A stretch of 64,000 nt of DNA from Dyella sp. 2HG41-7 (lineage in GTDB: Bacteria; Pseudomonadota; Gammaproteobacteria; Xanthomonadales; Rhodanobacteraceae): positions 2,046,001 to 2,110,000 of the forward strand of contig NZ_JAJEJV010000004.1 in the NCBI RefSeq assembly GCF_021390675.1. The letters are read 5' to 3'. The stretch's first letter is position 1; every line of letters starts with the position of its first letter. The notes beneath the pieces were generated by a model. The model had not been told where the DNA came from and did not search any database. It worked only from the letters and a program-made list of their open reading frames with translations. This document shows, in pieces, positions 17,371 through 25,657 of the stretch. The translations under genes and the position numbers were made by a program.

Positions 17371-18969
17371 ATGGGGAAAGTACTTTGGGCGAACGTTTGG
17401 TTTCGTCATATCGCCATAGCCGTGACCTACGGGATCGCGGTGGTGCTGTTTCGAGAACTTTCGGTCTCGTACTGGATGATTCTCGCTGGGTTGCGCCTTA
17501 GTGTTTTCCTGTTGACGCCCTACCGTTACTGGCCTGCATTGATGGTCGGCGAATCGGGCTACTTTGTTTGGTTGAGCTACGAGTGCGCCGGCGTGTGGGG
17601 ATCGACCTGGGCGGTCGCCAATCTCGCCCCACCCGCAGTGGTGCTTGCGCCGTTGATCTACGGCGTGCGGGAGCGCTGGCAGCCCATCAAAAAGAACGCC
17701 ATCAACATGGGCGCCGTACTGACGTGCGCCCTGATGGTGTCGCTGGTGTCGATGCTGAAAGACCTGCTGATGGTTCGCCTGATGGTGCTGCCGACGGGTT
17801 ACGAGCTCCACTTCGGCGAAACGGCGGCCCGTTATTTTATCGGCAGCTATTTGGGCATTCTGACCGTCACGCCTTTGGTATTGGCCGCTTATCAAGTCAC
17901 CGTGCGCGGGGGCTGGCGTCAGTTGTACGCCAAGGTGGCTGCCAGCCGTCTCGTGTACGAAAGCACGTGTCTTGGGTTGCCGCTGCTGGCGTTTCTGTTG
18001 TGGATCGGCGCGTCCGCGCCTGCGCTTAGCGAAACGCGCCAGATGGTGCAGGTCGCGATGTTCTTGCCGGTGGTCTGGCTTGCGTTGCGTCATGGATGGC
18101 AGGGCGCCGCCATCGGCGGAGCCGTCGCCAGCTGCGCCGTCAAGGCCTTGATGCCCGCGCTTTACGATCACACCACCATCCAATCCGAAATTCTGGTGGC
18201 GTTTGCCATCTCGACCATGCTGTTGGCCGGAGCGCGAATCGCCGCGCTCGACCGGAGAGCGGAACAGGAGAGCGCCGATGTGCGCTCCGCGCTCGCGCTC
18301 GCGCAGCGTAATGTCTATCTCGGCGAAATGCAGATGCGCATGGCGTCGCAGACACTGGAGCAAGTGCGCGAAACGGTGCAAGTCGGTTTCACCATGGTGC
18401 TAGGACGGCTGCGCCATTTGCAGCCGGCACTGGACGACCGCGGCTATCAACGTCATGCGCTAGTCGCCCAAGAACAATTGCATCGGCTGGCCGACAGCTT
18501 GTATCCCACCACCATGCGGGAACGCGGGCTGCCTACTGTGCTGCGCGAAGGTGCGATGGCGCGGCTGCTCGACGAAGCCGGTGTCGCCTATTCGTGCGAC
18601 GTGCGCGGTTCGCTCAGTCCGTTGTCGCACGCGGTGCGTATGACGATCTACCGCATCGTGAGCGATGTGATCGCCGATGCATGCTCGCGGCGAGACGTCA
18701 GCGATATTCGCGTGCGCATCCACGGCAAGGAAAAGGATGGGCGTCGTGGCGCGATGATCAGCGTGCATCTACGCACGGACCCTGTCGGCATTTCATTGGT
18801 GCACTGGGACGATCTGCTGGCCTACATCGCACGGACGACTAGCGGCTTGGGCTTGCGCTCGATTCAAGATCGCGCGGGCATTTTCGAAGGAAGCGTAAAA
18901 ACGCGCACGTCCCCGGAGGGACGTTGCATTAGCGTATTTCTGCTCGATCCCATTTCCGGCGGCGGCTAG
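17371..18969 (+). CDS. MASE1-domain membrane protein with degenerate histidine-kinase-like C-terminus
   Basis: 532 aa. The first ~300 residues are a MASE1-type sensor with about eight membrane helices (YWPALMVGESGYFVWLS, ARYFIGSYLGILTVTPLVL). A linker helix 300-350 is followed by a region laid out like a HisKA_3/HATPase_c kinase: AVRMTIYRIVSDVIADAC matches the usual IYRIVQEALNNA block and GLGLRSIQDRAGIFEGSVK the G2 block. The phosphoacceptor ELHD is not present and the N-box asparagine is replaced (SDVIAD), so catalysis looks lost. No response regulator gene is adjacent. Confidence 0.75.
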   Translation: MGKVLWANVWFRHIAIAVTYGIAVVLFRELSVSYWMILAGLRLSVFLLTPYRYWPALMVGESGYFVWLSYECAGVWGSTWAVANLAPPAVVLAPLIYGVRERWQPIKKNAINMGAVLTCALMVSLVSMLKDLLMVRLMVLPTGYELHFGETAARYFIGSYLGILTVTPLVLAAYQVTVRGGWRQLYAKVAASRLVYESTCLGLPLLAFLLWIGASAPALSETRQMVQVAMFLPVVWLALRHGWQGAAIGGAVASCAVKALMPALYDHTTIQSEILVAFAISTMLLAGARIAALDRRAEQESADVRSALALAQRNVYLGEMQMRMASQTLEQVRETVQVGFTMVLGRLRHLQPALDDRGYQRHALVAQEQLHRLADSLYPTTMRERGLPTVLREGAMARLLDEAGVAYSCDVRGSLSPLSHAVRMTIYRIVSDVIADACSRRDVSDIRVRIHGKEKDGRRGAMISVHLRTDPVGISLVHWDDLLAYIARTTSGLGLRSIQDRAGIFEGSVKTRTSPEGRCISVFLLDPISGGG

Positions 18970-18996
18970 CGCCGCCGGTAGGTTTGTTCGCAGGAT

Positions 18997-19467
18997 TCAC
19001 GGCGAACCGGCGCCGCACTGCTCGGGATCCTGGCAAGTTGCCGCAGTATTCGCCGACGCGGCATTCAGTGTGGTGATTCCGCTGGTTTGCGGCGTTGCAG
19101 TCAGAACCATCGAGCTGTCGCGATAGACCGTGGTCGCTGCGCTCGTTGCGGAAACCGACGGCGCGTGCGCGGCACTTTGCTGTGGCGTGGCCACATATTG
19201 CGAAGCGTTGCCGATGGGCAACGTAATGAATTGGCCGCCCGCCGTACCCACGGCGCCAATCACGTTGCCATTGAGGTCGTTGACCTGCACGTATTCGATA
19301 CCGTTCAACACAAACACATAAACGTGCCAATGCGGACTCGCGCTAACGTCCACGGCATTCGGCCAAGCCTGGCCCAAACCCGTGGTGGGCGGCGCCGCAG
19401 CAGCGGCCACTCCGGACAATCCCATTGCCAGAAACAGGCCGAGCGTGGCACGAGTTATTTTTTGCAT
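18997..19467 (-). CDS. Secreted hypothetical protein
   Basis: 156 aa with a signal peptide (TLGLFLAMGLSGVAAAA). The middle WHVYVFVLNGIEYVQVNDLN looks like beta strands, and the tail is S/T/A-rich and low complexity with two cysteines (CQDPEQC). It converges on the MASE1 gene from the opposite strand. Family not recognised; probably periplasmic. Confidence 0.6.
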   Translation of the reverse strand: MQKITRATLGLFLAMGLSGVAAAAAPPTTGLGQAWPNAVDVSASPHWHVYVFVLNGIEYVQVNDLNGNVIGAVGTAGGQFITLPIGNASQYVATPQQSAAHAPSVSATSAATTVYRDSSMVLTATPQTSGITTLNAASANTAATCQDPEQCGAGSP

Positions 19468-20019
19468 GATGTTTTCCCCTTGCGATGGTGAACGTTGAGT
19501 TGCCGCAATCTAGCTCCGTTTCGGCATGGAAACGGTGATGAATAAACCGCCCAAAAGGGAGGGGCGTTCAGCAGGCCACAGAGATATGTGACGGGGTTGT
19601 GAAAATGCCTGCGGCGATTTAACTGGCGGAGGGGAACTCATCCAATACGTTGGAGTATTGGTGCGATTTGAAGGATGTAACCCATTGGTTTGGACGTGCT
19701 CGTTTGCAGGGTTTCGGTCCCCATGGGGTCAAGCGAATTTCGGCTGATTATCTGGAACGATTCGCAGCGACAATATGTCTGTGCAATGTCGCGCGATATT
19801 TAAAATCGTTCGTTATTGCAAGAGGTTCGATATAGCTTGGATGATGCGGAGCGCAAATGAATCATTATTTTCTATTAGTGTCGCGGCGCATATCGGCATT
19901 TGATTTTTAGGTCGCCGGCATAGCTAGTGGAACGCGCGTATACCTGTGCACACGCATTCCCTGTCAGGCACGTGAAATGCTAAGTTGAGCGACTGACCAC
20001 TCGATTGCCGGAGCCCTTC
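19468..20019. other. AT-richer intergenic region without a supported gene
   Basis: 552 nt between two divergent secreted-protein genes. It must hold their promoters. A 61-codon open frame at 19,650-19,835 has no ribosome site or recognisable product. The stretch 19,800-19,920 is notably AT-rich for this chromosome. Nothing else supported. Confidence 0.4.
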
Positions 20020-21978
20020 ATGTCTCGTGTCACCCCCGTCGCTGCCGCCGTTGCCATGCATCGCAGGTTTTCGCGCCTTGCTTTGGCCGTAGCGATAGCG
20101 CTCTCTGCCGGAGGGGCTGCTGCGCAACAGACGCACGCAGACAACGTGCCGCCGCCGCAAGACACGCCATATCCCGGCACCGTGACGCTGCATGTCGACG
20201 CCAATGACACCGCGCAAGGCATCTTTCGCGTCAAGGAAACGATTCCGGTGAAGGCGGGCGCGTTGACGCTGCTGTATCCGCAGTGGATTCCCGGCGACCA
20301 CTCGCCGACCGGTCCGATCAACATGCTTGCCGGCCTCACGCTCAGCGCCAACGGTAAACCGCTGGCGTGGAAGCGCGACGAGTACAACGTGTATGCGTTC
20401 CATATCGACGTGCCTGCAGATGTTTCCAGCATCGATGCGTCGTTCCAATACGTGTCCGGTCGTAGCGATAGCGAAGGCTTCGAGATGACCGATCGCATGA
20501 TGGACATGGAATGGAGCAAGGTGGCGCTCTATCCGGCAGGCTATTTTTCGCGCGGCATCACGTTCGCGCCGAGCGTCACATTGCCTCATGGCTGGCAGCT
20601 CGGCACGGCGTTGGAAACGTCCTCGCAATCGGGCGATACCACCACCTTCAAGCCCGTGACGTTCAACAACCTGGTCGATTCGCCGATTTACGCAGGCGAA
20701 TACTTCAAGCGTGTCGACCTCAATCCCGGCGGCGATGCGCCGGTGCATCTGGATATTGTTGCGGACGCGCCGAAATATCTGGAGATGACGCCCGAGCAGC
20801 TTAAGGTGCACCGCGGTCTGGTCACGCAGGCCGTGAAACTGTTCGGCTCGCATCATTACGATCATTACGACTTTTTGTTTTCGCTCTCGGATCAGTTGAG
20901 CGGCAACGGTACGGAACATCATCAATCCAGCGAAAACGGTCTGGGCGCCGACTACTTCACTGCGTGGAACGAAGGTGCGCCCGACCGCGACTTGCTACCG
21001 CACGAATACACGCATTCGTGGAACGGCAAGTTCCGTCGCCCCGCCGATTTGTGGACGCCCAATTTCAACGTGCCGATGGGCGACTCATTGTTATGGGTCT
21101 ACGAAGGGCAGACGCAATACTGGGGCTTTATTTTGACCGCGCGTTCCGGCATGTGGTCGGCGCAGCAATTCCGGGATGCGTTGGCGATGGTGGCGGCCAA
21201 CTACGACCGCAATCGCGAAGGTTTCCAGTGGCGCACGCTGGAAGACACGACCAACGATCCGACCGCCGCACGTCGTTCGAGTTTGCCGTACCGCAGCTGG
21301 CAGATGAGCGAGGAGTACTACAGCGGCGGACAGATGATGTGGCTCGAGGTGGACGCCAAGCTACGCGCGCTGACGCACGACCGCAAATCGCTGGACGATT
21401 TTGCGCATGCGTTCTTTGGTGTCGACAATGGCAGCTACGTCACGAAGACCTATAACTTCGATGAGGTGGTGTCGACGCTCAACGGTGTGGCTCCCTACGA
21501 CTGGGCGAGTTTCTTGCGCGCACGCGTCCAAACGCTCAACCCGCCGCTACTGAACGGTATCTCCGGCACCGGCTGGAAGCTTGTCTATACCGATAAGGAA
21601 AGCGACTACGAGAAGGATTACAACAGCCGCCCGCAATCGTCGCGGCATTTGTATAACTTCGCCTGGTCGATCGGCTTGACGATGACCGACAAAGGACAAG
21701 TCAACGACGTGCGCTGGAATGGTCCGGCATTCAAGGCCGGCGTCAGCACCGGCGCGACGCTGATGGCGGTGAATGGCAAGGATTATTCAAGCGATGCGCT
21801 CAAAGCTGCGATTACCGCCGCGAAGGGTGGCAAGGAGCCGATCCAATTGCTGTTGAAATATCAGGGCGGCTATCGCACGGTATCGGTCGACTATCACGAC
21901 GGCCTGCAATACCCGCACTTGGTGCGCGTGGAAGGGACGCCCGATTACTTGAGCGAAATCATCGCGCCGCGCAAGTAG
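20020..21978 (+). CDS. Secreted M61-family metallopeptidase with PDZ domain
   Basis: 652 aa from ATG 20020 (a possible start at 20005 is weaker). Signal peptide RLALAVAIALSAGGAAA. The N-terminal M61 domain contains YPQWIPGDHSP; the zinc site HEYTH is at about residues 328-332, followed by SWNGKFRRP and the third ligand in VYEGQTQYWG (about residue 362). A PDZ-like module closes the protein (GPAFKAGVSTGATLMAVNG). Family members are glycyl aminopeptidase-like enzymes; it is likely periplasmic. Confidence 0.88.
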   Translation: MSRVTPVAAAVAMHRRFSRLALAVAIALSAGGAAAQQTHADNVPPPQDTPYPGTVTLHVDANDTAQGIFRVKETIPVKAGALTLLYPQWIPGDHSPTGPINMLAGLTLSANGKPLAWKRDEYNVYAFHIDVPADVSSIDASFQYVSGRSDSEGFEMTDRMMDMEWSKVALYPAGYFSRGITFAPSVTLPHGWQLGTALETSSQSGDTTTFKPVTFNNLVDSPIYAGEYFKRVDLNPGGDAPVHLDIVADAPKYLEMTPEQLKVHRGLVTQAVKLFGSHHYDHYDFLFSLSDQLSGNGTEHHQSSENGLGADYFTAWNEGAPDRDLLPHEYTHSWNGKFRRPADLWTPNFNVPMGDSLLWVYEGQTQYWGFILTARSGMWSAQQFRDALAMVAANYDRNREGFQWRTLEDTTNDPTAARRSSLPYRSWQMSEEYYSGGQMMWLEVDAKLRALTHDRKSLDDFAHAFFGVDNGSYVTKTYNFDEVVSTLNGVAPYDWASFLRARVQTLNPPLLNGISGTGWKLVYTDKESDYEKDYNSRPQSSRHLYNFAWSIGLTMTDKGQVNDVRWNGPAFKAGVSTGATLMAVNGKDYSSDALKAAITAAKGGKEPIQLLLKYQGGYRTVSVDYHDGLQYPHLVRVEGTPDYLSEIIAPRK

Positions 21979-22019
21979 TTCGATGCGCGTTCGTAAATGT
22001 GCTAGACGATGAAAACAAA

Positions 22020-22050
22020 ATCGGCGCGCCATGTGACATGGTGCGCCGAT
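22020..22050. terminator. Strong hairpin terminator at the tRNA-Ala 3' side
   Basis: 15-nt arms, near-perfect inverted repeat ATCGGCGCGCCATG...CATGGTGCGCCGAT with one mismatch. Read on the minus strand, it is followed by TTTTGTTTTC, so it terminates the original tRNA-Ala transcript. It may also stop the M61 transcript from the other side. Confidence 0.7.
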
Positions 22051-22062
22051 ATGTCGAATGAG

Positions 22063-22107
22063 TGGTGGAGCGGAGGAGGATCGAACTCCCGACCTCTGCA
22101 TTGCGAA
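22063..22107 (-). other. attachment site: 3' half of tRNA-Ala(CGC), left end of the integrated element
   Basis: On the minus strand this matches the 3' half of a tRNA: anticodon loop TTCGCAA (anticodon CGC), stem TGCAG, variable loop AGGTC, T-arm GGGAGTTCGATCCTCCT, acceptor CCGCTCC, A and CCA. Directly before the loop the pairing CTGCA that an intact anticodon stem needs is missing; the sequence is instead ...CTCC. So the tRNA is cut at its anticodon loop and the integrase gene follows 78 nt away. The full tRNA-Ala should be rebuilt at the far end of the element, outside this window. Confidence 0.85.
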
Positions 22108-22184
22108 GGAGGTGACAGGCGAGCAAAATAGCGGCCTGCCGGCCCTTGTGGGCCAAATTTGGGCCAAGGCCCGAAGGGAAACGC

Positions 22185-23534
22185 ATGGCACGCAAGTCCG
22201 AATTGCCCCCCGGCCTGGAAGACCGCAAGCCCTCCAACGTGATCCGGGCTCGCCTGCGACAGCAGGACGCCAAGGGGGAAGTGCAGAACCTCAGGGCCTC
22301 TTTTCCCTACAACGAGGACGTGGCGGCCAGTCACCCCCAGTCTCGCACCAGCGCGATCGTTGCGGCGAAGGCGTGGCTAGAAGAACAGCGCCGCGCCCTC
22401 CGCTTCGATGGCACCCCCGTGGGCTCCCGTCTGCAAGACCAGACCCTGGGCGGGTGGGTGCAGCGCTACATCGATGAAGCCGAGGAAGCGATGGTGGAAC
22501 TGGCCGCGATGGCCCAAGCCAAAGCCGACGGCCAGCCTCGCGCCGCGAAGCGGCCCATTCCGGCCCACGCTCGAAAGAAAGGAATCGCCCAGGAATGCAC
22601 CGTGCTGCGTTCTTACCTGCGCGAGTTCCCCAAGCTGATGGCCCGGGCGCCCGATCAGGTGACCCGTGAGCACCTGGATCAGGTCCGGGACTGGCTGCGC
22701 TATGAGCGCACCTACCGCGATGGCACGCCGGCCACCGTGAAGCCCGCCTCGATCAATCGCAACATGGACATCTTGTCAGCGGTCTACAACACCGCGCGCA
22801 AGGATCGAAACTGGAACTTCGACGTGGCCAACCCGATTAAGGGCCTGCCGAAGCTCAAAGCCGAGACCGCAAAGGAGCAGCCCCGCAAGGGTGAGCTAGT
22901 GACCAACGCCGAACTCACTCAGATCTTGGCCAAGATCCCCGAGGCCAGCCTGGAAACCCGGTGCTGTATTTGCTTTCTCCGATGGAGTGGAGGTCGTCGC
23001 AGTGAGGCCCTGCGTCTCGACTGGTCCGACGTGGATTTCGACAAGGAGATTCCAGAGGTCACCTTCCGCGACACGAAGGATCCGCTGGGCCGTCAACGCC
23101 AACGCACCATCCCTCTCAACAGGCATGCGGTCCAGGCGCTCTACGAACTCCTGGCCGGCAAACCCAAGCCGGCGAAGGGGCGGGTGTTCCCGCTCGCCAA
23201 GGACACCCCAACGCAGGCTTTCATCCGCGGCCGCGATCGCGCTGGCATCCACAAGCGCCTCCACGACATGCGCCACACGCGCACCACCGAAGTCACCAGT
23301 GACTTGCCTGTGCACGAGGCCCAGCAGATCACGGGCCACCTCGATGCGCGCATGCTGATGCACTACTACCACCCCGACGCCCAGCACCTGGGCGCCAAGC
23401 TCGAAAAGGCCGACGCCGAACGCGCCGCGGCGGCTGTCAACAAGCAGGTGGGCGACAAGGGCCTGCTGACCCTCACCCCCGAGCAGCTCACGGCGATGAT
23501 CACCAAGGCTGTCGCCGACGCGCTGAAAGGATAA
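22185..23534 (+). CDS. int: Site-specific tyrosine integrase of the element
   Basis: 449 aa from ATG 22185 (ribosome site GAAGGGA); the open frame upstream to 22146 lies in att DNA. The C-terminal catalytic domain shows RWSGGRRSEALRLDW (catalytic Arg about 271), HDMRHTR (His360, Arg363), ITGHLDAR (His385) and MHYYHPDA (nucleophile Tyr394 or 395). The N-terminal part holds the arm and core-binding domains. It sits next to the cut tRNA-Ala and reads inward, the common layout for tRNA-targeting integrative elements. Confidence 0.93.
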   Translation: MARKSELPPGLEDRKPSNVIRARLRQQDAKGEVQNLRASFPYNEDVAASHPQSRTSAIVAAKAWLEEQRRALRFDGTPVGSRLQDQTLGGWVQRYIDEAEEAMVELAAMAQAKADGQPRAAKRPIPAHARKKGIAQECTVLRSYLREFPKLMARAPDQVTREHLDQVRDWLRYERTYRDGTPATVKPASINRNMDILSAVYNTARKDRNWNFDVANPIKGLPKLKAETAKEQPRKGELVTNAELTQILAKIPEASLETRCCICFLRWSGGRRSEALRLDWSDVDFDKEIPEVTFRDTKDPLGRQRQRTIPLNRHAVQALYELLAGKPKPAKGRVFPLAKDTPTQAFIRGRDRAGIHKRLHDMRHTRTTEVTSDLPVHEAQQITGHLDARMLMHYYHPDAQHLGAKLEKADAERAAAAVNKQVGDKGLLTLTPEQLTAMITKAVADALKG

Positions 23535-23560
23535 ACGGCGAGTAAATCCTCGCCGTTTTC
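23535..23560 (+). terminator. Terminator after int
   Basis: AACGGCGAG and CTCGCCGTT arms (23534-23557) with a 6-nt loop, followed by TTTTC. Confidence 0.75.
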
Positions 23561-23597
23561 GCGCACCGTCGCACCCGTCGGCGCCCGTGGGCTGGGC

Positions 23598-23695
23598 GTC
23601 GGAACAGCGCCCGCTGCAGTCGGAAATAGTCGGAAGTCGCTTCGCGGAATCGGCGCTACGGCGCCGTTTTGCATTTGGGCCTGGCGCTGTCGGAA
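23598..23695 (+). repeat. Four GTCGGAA heptamers downstream of int
   Basis: GTCGGAA occurs at 23598, 23619, 23629 and 23689, all on the plus strand within 98 nt of otherwise gene-free DNA. Short direct repeats near an integrase can be arm-type binding sites or an operator. Which applies here is not shown. Confidence 0.4.
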
Positions 23696-23765
23696 GTTCC
23701 GGCTCCAAGGACCCCACGTGACTCACCGCATGCCGCGGTGGGCGCGAAGGGGCCAGGAGACCCAC

Positions 23766-24116
23766 ATGAGCACGGAAATCCAACCCTTCCTCCGCGTCAT
23801 GCTCGATGCCAACTTCGCTCACGTGCCCCAGCACGAAATCGAAGCCCTGAAAGCCATGGCTTGGGACTCGGACGTCCGCATTGGCAACTTCCATGGGCAA
23901 GTCACCTGGGGTGAGTTCAACGCGCTGGTGCACCTCAGCGTCGGCTTGGAACTGGATGCCACGCAAGAAGAGATCGACGCGGCATGGGACCAGGAGCTGG
24001 AAGGCGTCAGCGAGGGCTTGGCAGGCCTGATCCGCATGGCGATCGCCCATGGCGCCGAGTGGCTCAACCTCGACCAGGACGGGCAGCGCTACGACCTGCC
24101 GATCTATGACAGGTGA
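23766..24116 (+). CDS. Hypothetical acidic protein
   Basis: 116 aa from ATG 23766 with the ribosome site CAGGAG; an in-frame start at 23718 gives an unlikely basic extension. It is acidic and mostly helical (TQEEIDAAWDQELEGVSEGLAGLIRMAIAHG). No family recognised. It is the first gene after the integrase and stands alone. Confidence 0.6.
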   Translation: MSTEIQPFLRVMLDANFAHVPQHEIEALKAMAWDSDVRIGNFHGQVTWGEFNALVHLSVGLELDATQEEIDAAWDQELEGVSEGLAGLIRMAIAHGAEWLNLDQDGQRYDLPIYDR

Positions 24117-24180
24117 CCTGTTGAAAGAAATGCAGCAAGTGAAGCTTCCTTAGTTAGTAGCGACGTCCACCTCTGCATCT

Positions 24181-24203
24181 CTCAACGCGCCCAGGGCGTT
24201 GAG
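24181..24203 (+). terminator. Hairpin between hypothetical genes
   Basis: CTCAACGC (24181-24188) and GCGTTGAG (24196-24203) are perfect 8-nt arms. No clear T-run follows, so termination is uncertain. Confidence 0.4.
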
Positions 24204-24286
24204 CCTCTAAACCCTCCCAGAAACCGATCCCCCAACACTGCCGCGCGCGGTGACGGGGAAGTCATGCCCAAACACAAGGAAATCCC

Positions 24287-24817
24287 ATGAACATCACCCC
24301 TCGCATCGCCCTCCGCCGGTTCGCCGCTGACGTCTGGAACGAAATCCTGACGCACGCCCCGCGCCTCGAACTGGAAGTGGACAACCCCGGTTGCCTCAGC
24401 ACGGTCCTGGGCTTCCTGCGCCGGTATCAAAACCAGCTTCCCGGTGCGTGGTTCGTCGTCACCATCGTCACGCCGACGCTGCTGATGATCGAGCAGCCGA
24501 AGGAACAGCCCACCAATCCCATGACGGGCAAGCCCTGCGCGATCCGCGTGAACGCGGCCACGACCGTCAATGAAACCGGCGTCGTGGAAGAGCTGGCCCA
24601 GGTGGCCACGACGTTTCCCGAACACCTGACCCGGGCGGCCTTCCGCGCGTTCCTGCGCGAGCAGTTCGGCGCACATGTGTTGAAGCACCGCCGCAAGCTC
24701 CGCGCCCTGGGCCTCGATTACGAAGCCATGCGCAACCTGGCCTTGGGCCTGTTCGACAAGAGTGCCGCGAGCTTGGAACAGCAGGCGCTGCGCGTGCTGA
24801 CGGGAGAAGTGGCATGA
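24287..24817 (+). CDS. Hypothetical protein
   Basis: 176 aa, ATG 24287 preceded by AAGGAAAT. Contains a helical C-terminal half (AAFRAFLREQFGAHVLKHRRKLRALGLDYEA, in part). No family recognised and no membrane segment. Its stop overlaps the start of the next gene (ATGA at 24814), so the two are translationally coupled. Confidence 0.6.
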   Translation: MNITPRIALRRFAADVWNEILTHAPRLELEVDNPGCLSTVLGFLRRYQNQLPGAWFVVTIVTPTLLMIEQPKEQPTNPMTGKPCAIRVNAATTVNETGVVEELAQVATTFPEHLTRAAFRAFLREQFGAHVLKHRRKLRALGLDYEAMRNLALGLFDKSAASLEQQALRVLTGEVA

Positions 24818-25092
24818 AGCGGTCCGCTATTTACGGCTACATCGTCGAAAGTAAGGAAGAGATTTTCTGGATGGAGCGCGATGCCAAGACAGCTCTGAAA
24901 ATCATGCAAGCCCTGGAGTGTTTCACAGGCGATTTCTTCGGGGTCTGCCCGGCTGAACGCCGCTTGTGCGTGGACTGGCGGACCCTGGGGGGTGTGGGCG
25001 GCTGGAAAGTCGAAGAGCGCCTAGTCAAGGGCAAGGTGATGGAAATCGCCGTGGTGGACGAGGACGGCAACAAGGATGCGGATGACCAGTGA
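24814..25092 (+). CDS. Small hypothetical protein, coupled to the preceding gene
   Basis: 92 aa starting inside the stop of the 24287 gene. It has a mixed composition with an acidic tail (VVDEDGNKDADDQ). No recognised domain. Confidence 0.55.
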   Translation: MKRSAIYGYIVESKEEIFWMERDAKTALKIMQALECFTGDFFGVCPAERRLCVDWRTLGGVGGWKVEERLVKGKVMEIAVVDEDGNKDADDQ

Positions 25093-25105
25093 TGGTTCGG
25101 TCACA

Positions 25106-25140
25106 GTAAAAAATCCCCGGCCGGTTGCACCCAGCCGGGG
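25106..25140 (-). terminator. Terminator-like GC hairpin
   Basis: CCCCGGC...GCCGGGG arms flank a 12-nt loop at about 25115-25140. The T-run lies on the minus strand side (AAAAAAT precedes it on the plus strand), yet no minus-strand gene is seen to the right. It may mark the end of the 24287-25092 pair. Confidence 0.45.
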
Positions 25141-25255
25141 CTCTGTCCAAACCACGATGGTGAGGTTGATGAGGCCTCACACCTTCACCTTACCGTTCAT
25201 TCGCCCGTTCGCAATCGAACTGGACGTCCGATTTTCTAGGTTTCTGCATCCCTCG

Positions 25256-25280
25256 AAAAACGTTGCACGACAACGCTTTT
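25256..25280. terminator. Symmetric hairpin, possible bidirectional terminator
   Basis: AAAA-CGTTG-cacga-CAACG-C-TTTT: perfect 5-nt arms bordered by A- and T-runs. It lies in the gap 25,093-25,391, which otherwise must contain the promoter of the RHH gene at 25,392. Confidence 0.4.
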
Positions 25281-25391
25281 GAAGGGATTTCGGGCGACGA
25301 AGGAACACATGGGGAAGGGAAGTGGGGTTGCGCGATCGAGGGGCAGGACTAGAACAAATAACACGCAGATAAATCAACGCCGGAGAAAGAA

Positions 25392-25595
25392 ATGACCCTC
25401 ACCGCCAAGACCCCACGACGTCCCCGCGGTCGCCCGGTTGTGGGCACGCGCAAGGACTTTCCGATCCACGGATTGATTGATGAAGACACCCGAAAGGGTG
25501 TTGAGGCGCTGATTGCGCGGCGCCAGGAAACCCAGTCCGGGTTCGTGCGTCGCGCGGTGCGGGAGTTGCTCGAACGCGAAATGCAAGCCGCTTAA
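25392..25595 (+). CDS. Small ribbon-helix-helix-like DNA-binding protein
   Basis: 67 aa. A basic head (TPRRPRGRPVVGTRK) is followed by a strand-helix-helix pattern (FPIHGLIDEDTRKGVEALIARR, then SGFVRRAVRELLEREM), as in CopG/Arc-type repressors. It lies directly upstream of the primase-helicase gene and could regulate replication. An alternative is a plasmid-type copy-control protein. Family assignment is by pattern only. Confidence 0.6.
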   Translation: MTLTAKTPRRPRGRPVVGTRKDFPIHGLIDEDTRKGVEALIARRQETQSGFVRRAVRELLEREMQAA

Positions 25596-25600
25596 AAGAA

Positions 25601-25628
25601 GAAAGCCAGCCCTGGCAGGCCGGCTTTC
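25601..25628 (+). terminator. Hairpin between RHH and primase-helicase genes
   Basis: GAAAGCC-a-GCC and GGC-c-GGCTTTC arms with a 6-nt loop make a 10-bp stem with one mismatch. No T-run; it may be an attenuator or partial terminator. Confidence 0.45.
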
Positions 25629-25657
25629 GGATGTCCCCACTTCGAAAGGAACACAAG

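Noticed and set aside
19650-19835. 61-codon open frame in the 19.5-20 kb gap
   Set aside because: No ribosome site and no recognisable product; the region is AT-rich intergenic DNA.
22063-22107. Intact tRNA-Ala gene
   Set aside because: Only the 3' half is present. The 5' partner of the anticodon stem, the D-arm and the 5' acceptor strand are missing, so this cannot give a functional tRNA.
22146-22184. Upstream start of int at 22146
   Set aside because: It lies in the att-proximal DNA without a ribosome site; ATG 22185 has GAAGGGA in front.
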